64,000 nt of DNA from Actinophytocola sp963727495 (GCA_963727495.1 CAVSGQ010000021.1:186001-250000), one strand, 5' to 3'; positions 13,878 through 22,627 are shown, counted from the stretch's first letter. Program-made: numbers and translations. The notes: generated by a model not told the origin, from the sequence alone.

Positions 13878-15577
13878 ACCCCTTCGGCATCGACTTCGGC
13901 ACGACCAACTCCGTGCTGGCGCAGTGGAACGGGACCGAGGCCGAGGTGCTGACCATCGACCAGCCCTCCTACGAATGGGCGGACCTCGGCTTCGATCGCG
14001 TCCTCCCGTCGGTCATCGGCATCGACCAAGGACGCAGGACGTCGTTCGGCTGGGCCGCGAAGCGCAGCGCCGACGCGAAGCTGAGCGCGGTGAAACGGCT
14101 GTTCGCCACGGAGAACACGGTGGACATCGGTGGCCACCAGATCTCCGTCGAGGAAGCCGCCGCCATGCTGTTCGCACACATCCGCGCGGCCTCCCCCGGC
14201 GTGACCGTGGACCGTTCGGTCGTGACGATCCCCGCCAACAGCCGCGGGCTCGCCCGGTATCGCACCAAGGTCTGCGCCGGCCTCGCCGGCATCGAGGTGC
14301 AGGCGTTGGTCAACGAGCCCACAGCCGCGGCGATGGCCTACTCGATCGACGCGACGCAGGACCAGAACGTCCTGGTCTTCGACTGGGGCGGCGGCACGCT
14401 GGACGTCACCGTTCTGGAGACGATCGAGGGGGTGTTCATCGAGCGGGCGTCGAAGGGCATCCCGCGGTCCGGCGGGATCGACCTGGACGAGCTGTTCGCC
14501 GACGCGATCGTCGCGCAGCTGGGTGGCAGGCCGTCATGGAGCCCTGGCGAGCAGGCCCAGTTCCGGCTCGAGGTGGAACGGGCGAAGATCGTCCTCTCCG
14601 GCAAGCAGGAGACCAACCTGAAGCTGCCGGGCGGCCAGTACTTCGCGGTCACGCGCGAGCTGTTCCTGAAGGCGATCAACAACAAGCTCGAAGAGGTCCG
14701 CCAGCCCATCGAGCAGTGTCTCGCGGACCTGTCCATCGGTCCGAACGGCGTCGACCAGCTGGTCATGGTCGGTGGCAGCAGCAAGATCCCCGCGGCACGC
14801 CAGCTCGTGTCCGATCTGCTGCGGCGAGAGCCGGCGACGGGATGCGACCCGATGACCGCGGTCGCCCAGGGCGCCGCGATCGCCTCGGCCATCCTCGCCG
14901 GCCAGCTGGACATGGACTTCTTCGTGGCGACCGAGCATGCGTTGGGCACGATCGTGCACGACGACGCGAGCCGCCCGGGCTTCAGCGTGCTCATCGCGCG
15001 CAACCACCCACTGCCCGCGAAGGCCACCGACACCTACGTCCCGGCACACGCCGGTCAGCGTGAGGTGCGCGTCGAGGTCATCGAGGGCGACCCGGCGAAG
15101 CCGGTCGACCACGAGGACAACGTCGTGCTCAAGGAGTGGGTGCTCGAAGTGGACCCGACACGGTCCCAGCAGGACGCGTCGTTCACGATCACCTACGAGT
15201 ACAACGTCGAGGGCATCCTCCACATCACCGTCACCGACCGGCTGACCGGCCGCCAGATGTTGCGCGACGACGTGTCGTTCGGCGTGATGAAGGACCGCTC
15301 GCAGCTCGTCGAGGTCGCCAAGCGGGTGCGTGCGACGGTGTCGAGCGGTTCGGTCGACGGCACACCGGTCAAGACGATCACGATGACGATCGCGGACCCG
15401 GAGGCGGAGGCGCTGGTGAAACGCGCCCGCACCAACGTGATCCCGTTCGTCGACGAGACCGAGGCCGCGCGCCTGGAAAGCATCTGCGCGGACCTCGAGA
15501 ACGCGTCCGACATGGGGCTGGGCGAGTGCAAGGACGCGCTGTCGGGCGCCCTTCGCCAGTACGCGTATCTGTTCTAG
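13874..15577 (+). CDS. Hsp70-family chaperone (DnaK/HscC-like)
   Basis: 567 residues from ATG 13874 (GGGAGG seven bases upstream, ATGA overlap); the frame open from 13646 is out of register with the operon. Actin-fold ATPase motifs are complete: phosphate 1 FGIDFGTTNSVLAQ, phosphate 2 LVFDWGGGTLDVTVLE, and adenosine GGSSKIPAARQL. NEPTAAAMAYSI is the connecting signature. The substrate-binding part is shorter than DnaK's, similar in length to HscC, with a brief helical lid. It is not the housekeeping dnaK, which would sit with canonical grpE and dnaJ. Probably dedicated to this operon's clients. Confidence 0.93.
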   Translation: MNPFGIDFGTTNSVLAQWNGTEAEVLTIDQPSYEWADLGFDRVLPSVIGIDQGRRTSFGWAAKRSADAKLSAVKRLFATENTVDIGGHQISVEEAAAMLFAHIRAASPGVTVDRSVVTIPANSRGLARYRTKVCAGLAGIEVQALVNEPTAAAMAYSIDATQDQNVLVFDWGGGTLDVTVLETIEGVFIERASKGIPRSGGIDLDELFADAIVAQLGGRPSWSPGEQAQFRLEVERAKIVLSGKQETNLKLPGGQYFAVTRELFLKAINNKLEEVRQPIEQCLADLSIGPNGVDQLVMVGGSSKIPAARQLVSDLLRREPATGCDPMTAVAQGAAIASAILAGQLDMDFFVATEHALGTIVHDDASRPGFSVLIARNHPLPAKATDTYVPAHAGQREVRVEVIEGDPAKPVDHEDNVVLKEWVLEVDPTRSQQDASFTITYEYNVEGILHITVTDRLTGRQMLRDDVSFGVMKDRSQLVEVAKRVRATVSSGSVDGTPVKTITMTIADPEAEALVKRARTNVIPFVDETEAARLESICADLENASDMGLGECKDALSGALRQYAYLF

Positions 15578-15586
15578 GACGCCGAA

Positions 15587-16270
15587 ATGACGCCAATCAG
15601 CCTCGCGAGCCCGGAACGGGCCACGATCCTGCCGATCTACCTGGTGTGCGACCTGTCCGCGTCGATGCGCTCGGACGGGCGGGTCGACGCGGTTCGCGGC
15701 GCGCTCGTCGACCTGCGCGACGCGATCTGGGCCAACCCTGTGGTGAGTGACCAGGCGCGGGTCGGGCTTCTCGGCTTCTCCGGTCGGGCGCACGTGCTGC
15801 TTCCGTTGTGCGACATCGCGATGACCGACGAGCTGCCCGAGCTCGCCCCCGACGGCCTCACGAGCTACGGCGCGGCGTTGCGGCTGCTGCGCGAGACGCT
15901 GCGGGCCGACGAGGCGCAGCTGACCGCCGACGGCTACCGGCTCTGGCGGCCGCTGGTGTTCTTCCTCAGCGACGGGGAGCCGACCGACCCGCAGGCCGAC
16001 TGGCTCGGGGAGCTGGCCCGGCTTCTGGACCGGTCCAACCCCGCGCGGCCGGAGATCGTGACGTTCGCCGTCGGCGAGGCCCGGCCGGCGGCGCTGGCCC
16101 ACATCGCCACCGCCAGGTGTTTCGTGGCCCGCGGCGATGTCGCGGTGCGCGATGCCATCGCGGAGATCGGCGACGTGGTGATCCGCAGCGTCGTCGCCTC
16201 CAGTGTCAACGGCCAGCCGTCCGTGCTCGGTGCGCCGGCCGACGGTTTCGACGAACTGGACCTGCTGTGA
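15587..16270 (+). CDS. VWA-domain protein, TerY-like (first)
   Basis: 227 residues, essentially one von Willebrand A domain. The metal-ion site is complete: DLSAS (Asp22, Ser24, Ser26), Thr92 in LTSYG and Asp129 in FLSDGEPTD. RPLVFFLSDGEPTDP closely resembles the TerY proteins of tellurite-type stress operons, which scaffold a PP2C phosphatase and kinases. Cytosolic, no signal peptide. It begins nine bases after the Hsp70 stop and overlaps the kinase gene by GTGA. Confidence 0.88.
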   Translation: MTPISLASPERATILPIYLVCDLSASMRSDGRVDAVRGALVDLRDAIWANPVVSDQARVGLLGFSGRAHVLLPLCDIAMTDELPELAPDGLTSYGAALRLLRETLRADEAQLTADGYRLWRPLVFFLSDGEPTDPQADWLGELARLLDRSNPARPEIVTFAVGEARPAALAHIATARCFVARGDVAVRDAIAEIGDVVIRSVVASSVNGQPSVLGAPADGFDELDLL

Positions 16271-17181
16271 CTCCCCTGGCGATCGACGGCGACGCGCTAC
16301 GGCAGGGGCGGCTGCTGGGCCGCGGCGGCCAGGGGCGCGTGGTCGAGGTCGCCGGTGCCGGTGAGCGCGGCGAGCAGCTGGTCGCCAAGTGGTACCTGCC
16401 GTCCGTAACGCTGGATCCCGCCGCGCTCACCAGGCTCGTCGCCTGGCGGCGCTGCCTCCCCGCGGACGAGCGGGCGGCGCTCGACCGCGTCGCCTGCTGG
16501 CCGCGGGCAGTGCTGCTCCGCGCCGGTCGGGCCGCCGGCGTGCTGCTGCCCAGGGTGCCCGCCGCCTTCTCCTTCGACCTCGCCCGCCCGTCCGGCGCGC
16601 GCGGTCCGGTACTACGCGAGCTGCAGTACCTGATCGCCGGACCCGTCCTGCTGGCCCGCCGGAACATCCCGGACGTGGACGCGTCGAGGAGACTGCGGGT
16701 CCTCGAGTGCCTCCTGTCGGCCGTCACCTTTCTGCACGAGCGCGGTGTGGTGCTCGGTGACCTGTCGGTGAAGAACGTGCTCTGGTCGCCCGAGCCTGGT
16801 GTCTACTTCCTCGACTGCGACTCTTTGCGGCTCACGGGGACCGATCCCGCCGTCCCCCAGCCGAACTCACCCGGCTGGGACGATCCGGCGTTCCCCAGCA
16901 CCCAGAACCAGCAGTCCGACCGCTACAAGCTCGCGCTGCTCGTGCTCCGCACGCTGGCGCGGGACTTCACCACCCGCGACCCAGCGCGCGCCGCGGACAT
17001 GCTCGGCCCGGAGCACCTGCCGGTCCTCCGCGCCGGGTTGAGCTCCGACCCGAACGCCCGCCCGCCCGCCTCGGCGTGGCGGAACCTGCTCCACGGCCGC
17101 ATCCATCAACTGACCGACGAGGACGAGGAGACCGATATGACGAACCGAGAACCGGCGCGCGCGAGAGGTGGCCACGGATGA
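16267..17181 (+). CDS. Atypical protein kinase-like protein (first)
   Basis: 304 residues from GTG 16267 (GTGA overlap); a longer frame from 15808 is a shadow. Glycine loop GRGGQGRV at 18-25, Lys41 in VAKWY, catalytic loop VVLGDLSVKN (Asp165, Asn170), and the metal-binding Asp183 in LDCDS in place of DFG. HRD is replaced by LGD. The same LGD/DCD pattern recurs in the second kinase of the operon. This family of short cytosolic kinases accompanies TerY-like VWA and PP2C proteins. Activity is likely because Lys, both Asp residues and Asn are kept. Confidence 0.85.
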   Translation: MTPLAIDGDALRQGRLLGRGGQGRVVEVAGAGERGEQLVAKWYLPSVTLDPAALTRLVAWRRCLPADERAALDRVACWPRAVLLRAGRAAGVLLPRVPAAFSFDLARPSGARGPVLRELQYLIAGPVLLARRNIPDVDASRRLRVLECLLSAVTFLHERGVVLGDLSVKNVLWSPEPGVYFLDCDSLRLTGTDPAVPQPNSPGWDDPAFPSTQNQQSDRYKLALLVLRTLARDFTTRDPARAADMLGPEHLPVLRAGLSSDPNARPPASAWRNLLHGRIHQLTDEDEETDMTNREPARARGGHG

Positions 17182-17918
17182 GCGAGGACAAGGCCAAGCT
17201 GCTGCCGTTCTACCTCGTGATCGACATGTCGTACTCGATGGAGGGCGAGAACCTCGCCGCAGCGAACGACATCATGCCCGAGCTCGTCGACGCGCTGGCA
17301 CAGAACCCGATCATCAGCGACAAGGTCCGCTTCGGGCTCGTCGACTTCGCCGACGATGCGCAGGTCCAGGTCCCGCTCTGCGATCTGCTCGACCCCGATC
17401 TCGTTCTGCCGGGACTGATGACGCGGGGCGGCACCTCGTTCGCGGCCGCGTTCCGCATGATGCGCAAGCAGATCGAGCACGACGTGATCCAGCTCAAGGG
17501 CGACAACTACAGCGTGCACCGACCCGCGATGTTCCTGCTGTCCGACGGTGCTCCGACCGACGACGAAGGCGAGTGGCGAGCGGCGTTCCAGGAGCTGACC
17601 CAGTTCGACAAGCAGAGCGGCACGGGCTTTCCCATGTATCCCAACGTGATCCCGTTCGGCGTCGCCAACGCGGATCCACGCACGATGCAGACACTTATCC
17701 ATCCGTCCAGCGGCAACAAGCAGATGCGCATGTACTTGATGGACGAGGGTAACAAGCCTGCCGACGCCATCAGGGCGATGGCCGAGATCCTGATCTCCAG
17801 TGTGCTGAACTCGGGCATGGGCATGGCCAACGGCGGATCCGGCATCGCGCTGCCGGACGCGAGCCAGCTGCCGGACGGTGTCAGCTCGTACGGCGCCGAC
17901 GACGAGGACTTCCTGTGA
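17178..17918 (+). CDS. VWA-domain protein, TerY-like (second)
   Basis: 246 residues from ATG 17178 (ATGA overlap). Metal site IDMSYS (Asp16, Ser18, Ser20), Thr in TRGGTSFA, and FLLSDGAPTDD. It is more TerY-like than the first VWA protein: EGENLAAANDIMPELVDAL and the closing acidic YGADDEDFL are typical. The two VWA proteins probably interact with each other or with different kinases (inference). It overlaps the PP2C start by GTGA. Confidence 0.9.
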   Translation: MSEDKAKLLPFYLVIDMSYSMEGENLAAANDIMPELVDALAQNPIISDKVRFGLVDFADDAQVQVPLCDLLDPDLVLPGLMTRGGTSFAAAFRMMRKQIEHDVIQLKGDNYSVHRPAMFLLSDGAPTDDEGEWRAAFQELTQFDKQSGTGFPMYPNVIPFGVANADPRTMQTLIHPSSGNKQMRMYLMDEGNKPADAIRAMAEILISSVLNSGMGMANGGSGIALPDASQLPDGVSSYGADDEDFL

Positions 17919-18868
17919 CCGGGCAGCGTGTCGGCAGGCACGCCGCACCGGACCGGACGCAGGCGGGCGGCTGGCCGGCGGCGTTCCCGATAGGCGACCC
18001 TGGACGGGCGCCGGCGACCGTCGTGCCGCGACCGGATGAACGGTTCCCCTTCCGGCACGACATGGTGAGTGACTCCGTCCGGATTCCCGGCGACGCGGGG
18101 GAGTTGCACGTCATGGGCGCGAGCGTGCGGGGGCTCTCGCATCGGTACTACGGGAAGGTGCGGCAGGACTCCTTCGGTCGGCTGGTGTCCGATGACGGCC
18201 AATGGCTGATCGTCGCCGTGGCCGACGGGGTGTCCTCGGGCGACCACTCGCACATCGCCGCGGACATCGTGTGCGAGCTGGGCTGTCGGATGGTGAGCCG
18301 GCAGCTGGTGGAGCGCGACGCCGCAGAGCTGGACTGGACGGCCGTGCTGCGGTTCTTGTCGACCGAGATGGTCGAGCATGCGGCAGGCGAGTTCGGTCTC
18401 GTCGAGCCGTCGCTCGAACAGGTCGCCGAACGGCTGGCGGCCACCGCCCTCTTCGCCGTCGTCCGGGTGGAGCCGAAGGAGACGGGCGATCGGCCGGTGC
18501 ACGTGATGGCACTGGGCGACACCTCCGCGTGGCTGCTCCGTCCGGACGTGAAGCCCGCGTGGAACCCGTTGCACGAGGTCAAGAACGCGGGCCGCGCGGT
18601 CGCGTCCTCGGCCACCATGGCGCTGCCCGGACTCCCACCCCAGCCCGTGCCGCCGGTGGCCACCACCCTGCGTGCCGGCGAGGTCCTGGTGCTGATGAGC
18701 GACGGTGTCGGCGACCCGCTCGGTGGCGGCACCGGCGACGTCGGCGAGGTCCTGGCCGAAACGTGGCGCGAACCGCCCGACCCGTTCGCGTTCACCGCAC
18801 AGGTCGGTTTCCAGCGCCGCAGCTACGACGACGACCGTACGGTCGTCGCGGTCTGGCCAGTTCCGTGA
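17915..18868 (+). CDS. PP2C-family serine/threonine phosphatase
   Basis: 317 residues. PP2C metal ligands are visible: Asp85 in RQDSFGR, Asp104-Gly in AVADGVSSGDHS, and the late VLMSDGVGDPL. It is expected to remove phosphates placed by the two kinases, completing the VWA-kinase-PP2C triad known from TerY-P modules. The first 45 residues are a proline- and arginine-rich extension. Five bases separate it from the second kinase gene. Confidence 0.9.
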   Translation: MTGQRVGRHAAPDRTQAGGWPAAFPIGDPGRAPATVVPRPDERFPFRHDMVSDSVRIPGDAGELHVMGASVRGLSHRYYGKVRQDSFGRLVSDDGQWLIVAVADGVSSGDHSHIAADIVCELGCRMVSRQLVERDAAELDWTAVLRFLSTEMVEHAAGEFGLVEPSLEQVAERLAATALFAVVRVEPKETGDRPVHVMALGDTSAWLLRPDVKPAWNPLHEVKNAGRAVASSATMALPGLPPQPVPPVATTLRAGEVLVLMSDGVGDPLGGGTGDVGEVLAETWREPPDPFAFTAQVGFQRRSYDDDRTVVAVWPVP

Positions 18869-18872
18869 CGCC

Positions 18873-19838
18873 ATGACCGACGAACTGGACCGGTCCGTGG
18901 TCGGCAGGCTCGGCGCACAGCTGGGCAGCGGCGGTCAGGCCAATGTGTACCTGGCACCGGAACTCACGTTGCCGGACGCCGGTGGGCCGCTGGTTTTCAA
19001 GCAGTACAAGGGAAGCCAGGTCTCGCCGAACGGGTTGCATGGGATCGTCGGCGTGCGCAGTCGAATGACCCCGGCCGCGCAGTCACGTCTCGACGCCACG
19101 GCGGTCTGGCCGGTGCGGGTCGTGCGGGACAGCGGACGGATCTGCGGCGTCGTCATGCGGTTGATACCGGACTCGTTCTTCCAGGACCGGCTGCTGCCGA
19201 CCGGGCGGTCGGCACACGATCCCCGGGAGGTGCAGAACCTGTTCGTCGCCCCCGCCCTGGCCACTCGCCTGGGAATGCCCGACCTGTCGATGAACCAGCG
19301 TTTCGCGGTGTGCCGTGACCTGGCCGCGGCGCTCACCCTGTTGCACGAGAACGGTGTGGTCTTCGGCGACGTCAATGCGAAGAACGAGCTGTTCCGGGTC
19401 CGTCCCGAGCCGACGGTGATGCTGGTCGACTGCGACGCCGTGCGGATCCGAGGCAACGCCGCGGTCGTCAAGCAGCTCAGCGCGCCGGACTGGAACCCGC
19501 CCGAGGGTGCGGTTCTCACGCAGGCGACCGATCTCTACAAGCTCGGCCTGTTCATTCTGCGTGTGCTCAGCCCTGGACCTCAGGCGTCGACAGCCAGAGA
19601 CCCGCGCCGCGCGTTCCCCCGGTTGGACGGCGAGGGCCGACGGCTGATCACCGCGGCACTCGGCACAACCGGTGCCAGCCGTCCGTCGGCCGCCACCTGG
19701 CGGGCGTACTTCGCGACGCGGGCCGGGGTCGGCACGCGTGGGCCGGCTCCGGTCGGGCCCCTCGGCCGGCACCCCGCGGTCGTCACCTCCGGTTGGCGGC
19801 GGGATCCGGCAACCGGGCGATGGGTGCCGGCTCGGTGA
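18873..19838 (+). CDS. Atypical protein kinase-like protein (second)
   Basis: 321 residues from ATG 18873. Glycine loop GSGGQANV at 18-25, Lys43 in VFKQY, catalytic loop VVFGDVNAKN (Asp166, Asn171), metal Asp186 in VDCDAV. It resembles the first kinase but has an insert after the N-lobe (LLPTGRSAHDPREVQNLFVA) and a short C-terminal tail (GWRRDPATGRWVP) that looks like a small beta or WW-like motif. It overlaps the peptidase gene by GTGA. Confidence 0.87.
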   Translation: MTDELDRSVVGRLGAQLGSGGQANVYLAPELTLPDAGGPLVFKQYKGSQVSPNGLHGIVGVRSRMTPAAQSRLDATAVWPVRVVRDSGRICGVVMRLIPDSFFQDRLLPTGRSAHDPREVQNLFVAPALATRLGMPDLSMNQRFAVCRDLAAALTLLHENGVVFGDVNAKNELFRVRPEPTVMLVDCDAVRIRGNAAVVKQLSAPDWNPPEGAVLTQATDLYKLGLFILRVLSPGPQASTARDPRRAFPRLDGEGRRLITAALGTTGASRPSAATWRAYFATRAGVGTRGPAPVGPLGRHPAVVTSGWRRDPATGRWVPAR

Positions 19839-20578
19839 CCGCTCGTTGCGTCATCTGCGGCGAGGGGGCGCGCGGACGGGTCCTGCTGTCCGTACGCGGT
19901 GAGCTGGTGTGCGCCGGCCATACGACCGTGGGTCGGTGCCGGTTCTGCGGGCGGCCGCGCGGCCTCGACGAACCGGGCTGGCACGAGTTCGAGCCGGCAG
20001 GCTGGCGGTGCCCGACGTGCGGGGACGAGGCGGTCGACACGATCGAGGGGCTGCGTCGGCATGTGCGCGGCGTGCGGCAGGTCACGGCGGAGCTGGGGTT
20101 CGGGCTCCGGTCGCGCGTCCGGGTCGTGTTCGCGACGTTCGCGGAGCTGGCGGCCGGGCATGCCGCAGCAGGCACACCGCTCGCGTGTACGGAGTTGACG
20201 GCGACCGCCGCGGGGGTTGCGGAGGCGGTCGTCGTCCGGGTCGCGCGTGGCCTGCCGGCATTCGCGTTCGGCCGGTCCGTGGCGCACGAGGTCGGCCACG
20301 TGTGGCTCGCCCAGTCGGCGGCCGGACCACGGCGGCCACCGGTCGAGGAGGGGTTGTGCGAACTGGTCGCCTACGCCTGGCTGAAGCGGTCGCCTTACAC
20401 CTACGCGGAGCAACTCCGCGACCTCATCCGGACAAACCCCGACCCGGTGTACGGCGGCGGTTTCCGCGAGGTGCACGCGGCCCTGACTCGGCACGGAATC
20501 GCGTCCCTGCGCGCCAGCCTGGCCACGACCGGCGAACTACCGGCTCACGAACCGCGCAGCAGCGTCGCGCCGTCGTAG
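19835..20578 (+). CDS. LIM-like zinc-binding / DA1-type metallopeptidase
   Basis: 247 residues from GTG 19835 (GTGA overlap; ATG 19820 is the alternative). Residues 5-62 are a LIM-like double zinc module: C5-x2-C8, C26-x2-H29, C35-x2-C38 and C59-x2-C62. The C-terminal domain has AHEVGHVW (HExxH at 151-155) and PPVEEGLCELVAYAWL, matching the DA1 peptidase signature of plant ubiquitin-activated DA1 proteins and their bacterial relatives. It may cleave proteins handled by the operon's chaperone or kinases (inference). Its last 34 bp overlap the convergent next gene. Confidence 0.85.
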   Translation: MTARCVICGEGARGRVLLSVRGELVCAGHTTVGRCRFCGRPRGLDEPGWHEFEPAGWRCPTCGDEAVDTIEGLRRHVRGVRQVTAELGFGLRSRVRVVFATFAELAAGHAAAGTPLACTELTATAAGVAEAVVVRVARGLPAFAFGRSVAHEVGHVWLAQSAAGPRRPPVEEGLCELVAYAWLKRSPYTYAEQLRDLIRTNPDPVYGGGFREVHAALTRHGIASLRASLATTGELPAHEPRSSVAPS

Positions 20579-21384
20579 CCCACGGTGTGCGAGATCATTT
20601 TCGCGTAGCAGTCATCCGGACCGATGCCTTCGCTGTCGCACCACGCGTTGGCCGATTCGCCGTCGAATTGTGGTAACGGCACGACCGTGATCCAGAAGTT
20701 GCCGTACTTGAAGCTGCTGTATTCGCCGGAGAACAACAACAGTGCGTCGGGATAGCGCGCGTGAATGGTCCTGAAGTCACGCAAAATCTCCACGTAGTTG
20801 TACGTGATTCCGTTGGCCACCAGGCCGGGTCGCTTCGCCGACAGCTGCGGCACCCACTGGTCCGCCAGTGCTTCCACGGCCGGCCGGTCCTCGCGGAGCA
20901 GCCTGCGCAGTTCGGCCAGCGCGGCCTGCGGGGTGGCCGGCTCGGCCTGTATGGACGCCGGGTCCTCGGTCACCGTCTCGGTTTCCGTCTGTGTTTCCGT
21001 CTGCGGTTCCGTTGTGTCGTCGTATGTCTGCGGAGTCGGAGCACCGACGACCGCCTGCTGGTCGGGTGCGGCCGACGAGTCTCCGGACATCGTGGGCCGG
21101 TTCAGAAAGGCGATGGTCGCGACGACGGCGAGTACCGCGATCGCGGCGGCGAACACGCCGAGCAGCGTGTTTCTGGACTGCCGCGACGACGCCGCGGGTG
21201 GTGACGCGTACGGCATCTGCATGGGGTACCTGTGGGGATTCGTGTTTACCGGAGTGTTCGCCGGCGTGTCTGCCGGTGTCGCGAACGGCGGCGTCGAGTC
21301 CGGCAACGGGATCGGCGCCCCGCACCGCGTGCAGAAGCGTGCCGCGGACTTGCCCGCGCGCCCACATTCCCGGCAGGTCGCCAT
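20545..21384 (-). CDS. Zinc-ribbon membrane protein with extracytoplasmic domain
   Basis: 279 residues. An N-terminal zinc ribbon (CRECG at 4-8, CTRCG at 19-23) lies in the cytosol. A low-complexity Pro/Thr linker follows, then one membrane helix (LLGVFAAAIAVLAVVATIAFL, about 74-94), a Thr/Glu-rich stretch (ETQTETETVTED) and an outer domain with paired Cys. The outer domain begins AALAELRRLLREDRPAVEALADQW and contains VPQLSAKRPGL, as in a group of actinobacterial proteins without assigned function. It is tail-to-tail with the DA1-like gene, overlapping by 34 bp. Confidence 0.75.
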   Translation of the reverse strand: MATCRECGRAGKSAARFCTRCGAPIPLPDSTPPFATPADTPANTPVNTNPHRYPMQMPYASPPAASSRQSRNTLLGVFAAAIAVLAVVATIAFLNRPTMSGDSSAAPDQQAVVGAPTPQTYDDTTEPQTETQTETETVTEDPASIQAEPATPQAALAELRRLLREDRPAVEALADQWVPQLSAKRPGLVANGITYNYVEILRDFRTIHARYPDALLLFSGEYSSFKYGNFWITVVPLPQFDGESANAWCDSEGIGPDDCYAKMISHTVGYDGATLLRGS

Positions 21385-22050
21385 GTTGCCCCTCCGCGCC
21401 GATCACAGATTTGAGAAGGTTTCCAAAATATGTGTCGTCTGTCGCCTGCCGGCGTTAGCACGGACTTTTCGAGGTGTAGTTCTGGTGCATCCGTCATCCC
21501 GGGCCGGGCCGGGTTGCCGCCCGAGTAGTACGAGGTGTTGTAGAACGGTCGACCGGCCGCCTTCTTGACCTCGATCCTGAGCCGGCTCGGGTTGTCGTAC
21601 CTCGCCGCCGGCTCGCGTACCGTCTCCCCGTTGGCTTCGGCGCCCGTCCTGGCCGGCCGTCAACCGCCTGTGCGGTACCCCACACCGAGAGCTCCGCAAT
21701 TCATCCGAATGGCCGCGCAGAGTTCAGCGCACACACCGGCGGTGTATCTCCGGTCCAGTTGCTACGCACCCGTACCAGCGTGATCCATAAGCCGTGGAAA
21801 ACTTCTGACGAGATGCATTGACAAGTCGGCGGGTGTTCGTAGATAGTGATTGGGGTCGATGGGGGATGGGTGGAATCTTGTGTAACGGCGTACGGGGGTC
21901 GTCCGTTTCGAGCGGCGACGAGTCCGAATAGGACGTCGAAGTTTCCGACATAGTGCTCCGGTTGTCCGAATCGGGTGGTCGGCGCGCGTATTCCTGTCGT
22001 CCACGGCTTCAGTCTGACTACGGCGTGAGTATTGTCGTGGAAAGGTGAAT
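21385..22050. other. Gene-poor region with a possible degraded leftward gene
   Basis: About 665 bp without an intact gene. On the minus strand near 21498-21659, one frame reads NGETVREPAARYDNPSRL and on to YNTSYYSGGNPARPG, which is protein-like but has no start, and the frame is closed upstream by a TGA. Other frames upstream carry short protein-like pieces. This suggests a decayed gene. TTGACA at 21818 with TAGATA at 21840 (16-bp spacer) may be a promoter for the secreted protein at 22051. Confidence 0.35.
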
Positions 22051-22497
22051 GTGGGAAGTATGAGATTCAGGTTGGGTATCGTTCTCGCCGCAGCCGCTCT
22101 GTCGGTGTTCGCCATGGGTGCGGGCTCTGCGTCCGCGCAGGTGGCGACCACTGCGCCGGCCGTCCAGACGGTGGCAGCCGGCGACGTGGGAGCGTTGGAC
22201 TGCGTCGGACCGGTCTCGCCCGACGGGGGAGCGGGGGCCTGCTTCGAGCCGCACGGTGAGCACCTCTTCAACTGCGATCTGCTCGCCGACGGGCACCACC
22301 CGGTGGCCCATTACTACCGGTCGACGTCGCCCAATACCCGGCGGACGGTCAGTGACGCGCCCACCGCCGGATACTGCGTCGACCACAACCTGACCAATAT
22401 CCCGGAATCCGGTTGGATCAAGGTCCAGTCGTGTAACTACGAGGGCAGCACGAAGCTCAGCTGCAGCAGTTACGTGAAGATTTCCGCGAACGGCTGA
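22051..22497 (+). CDS. Small secreted cysteine-rich protein
   Basis: About 148 residues from GTG 22051 (AAAGG five bases upstream; ATG 22060 also possible). A clear Sec signal peptide (MRFRLGIVLAAAALSVFAMG, cleavage after SASA) is followed by a mature part of about 115 residues with six Cys, likely three disulfides. No domain recognised. A strong terminator hairpin follows. Confidence 0.75.
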   Translation: MGSMRFRLGIVLAAAALSVFAMGAGSASAQVATTAPAVQTVAAGDVGALDCVGPVSPDGGAGACFEPHGEHLFNCDLLADGHHPVAHYYRSTSPNTRRTVSDAPTAGYCVDHNLTNIPESGWIKVQSCNYEGSTKLSCSSYVKISANG

Positions 22498-22510
22498 CAA
22501 CTCGGGCATC

Positions 22511-22560
22511 ATTCCTGCTCGAGTCCCGCATCGTTTGATGTCCGGGACTCGGGCAGGAAT
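22511..22560 (+). terminator. Long hairpin terminator
   Basis: ATTCCTGCTCGAGTCCCG pairs with CGGGACTCGGGCAGGAAT over 18 bp with one G-U pair, and the loop itself can pair CATC with GATG. It lies just after the secreted-protein stop. Confidence 0.85.
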
Positions 22561-22627
22561 GTCGTACACCGAGCCCGAATTCCGGATGCCGTCGTGACAA
22601 AAGAAGTGTCCGCTACGGTCTCGGGTG

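Noticed and set aside
4195..22500. A prophage
   Set aside because: No capsid, tail, terminase, integrase or lysis genes were recognised.
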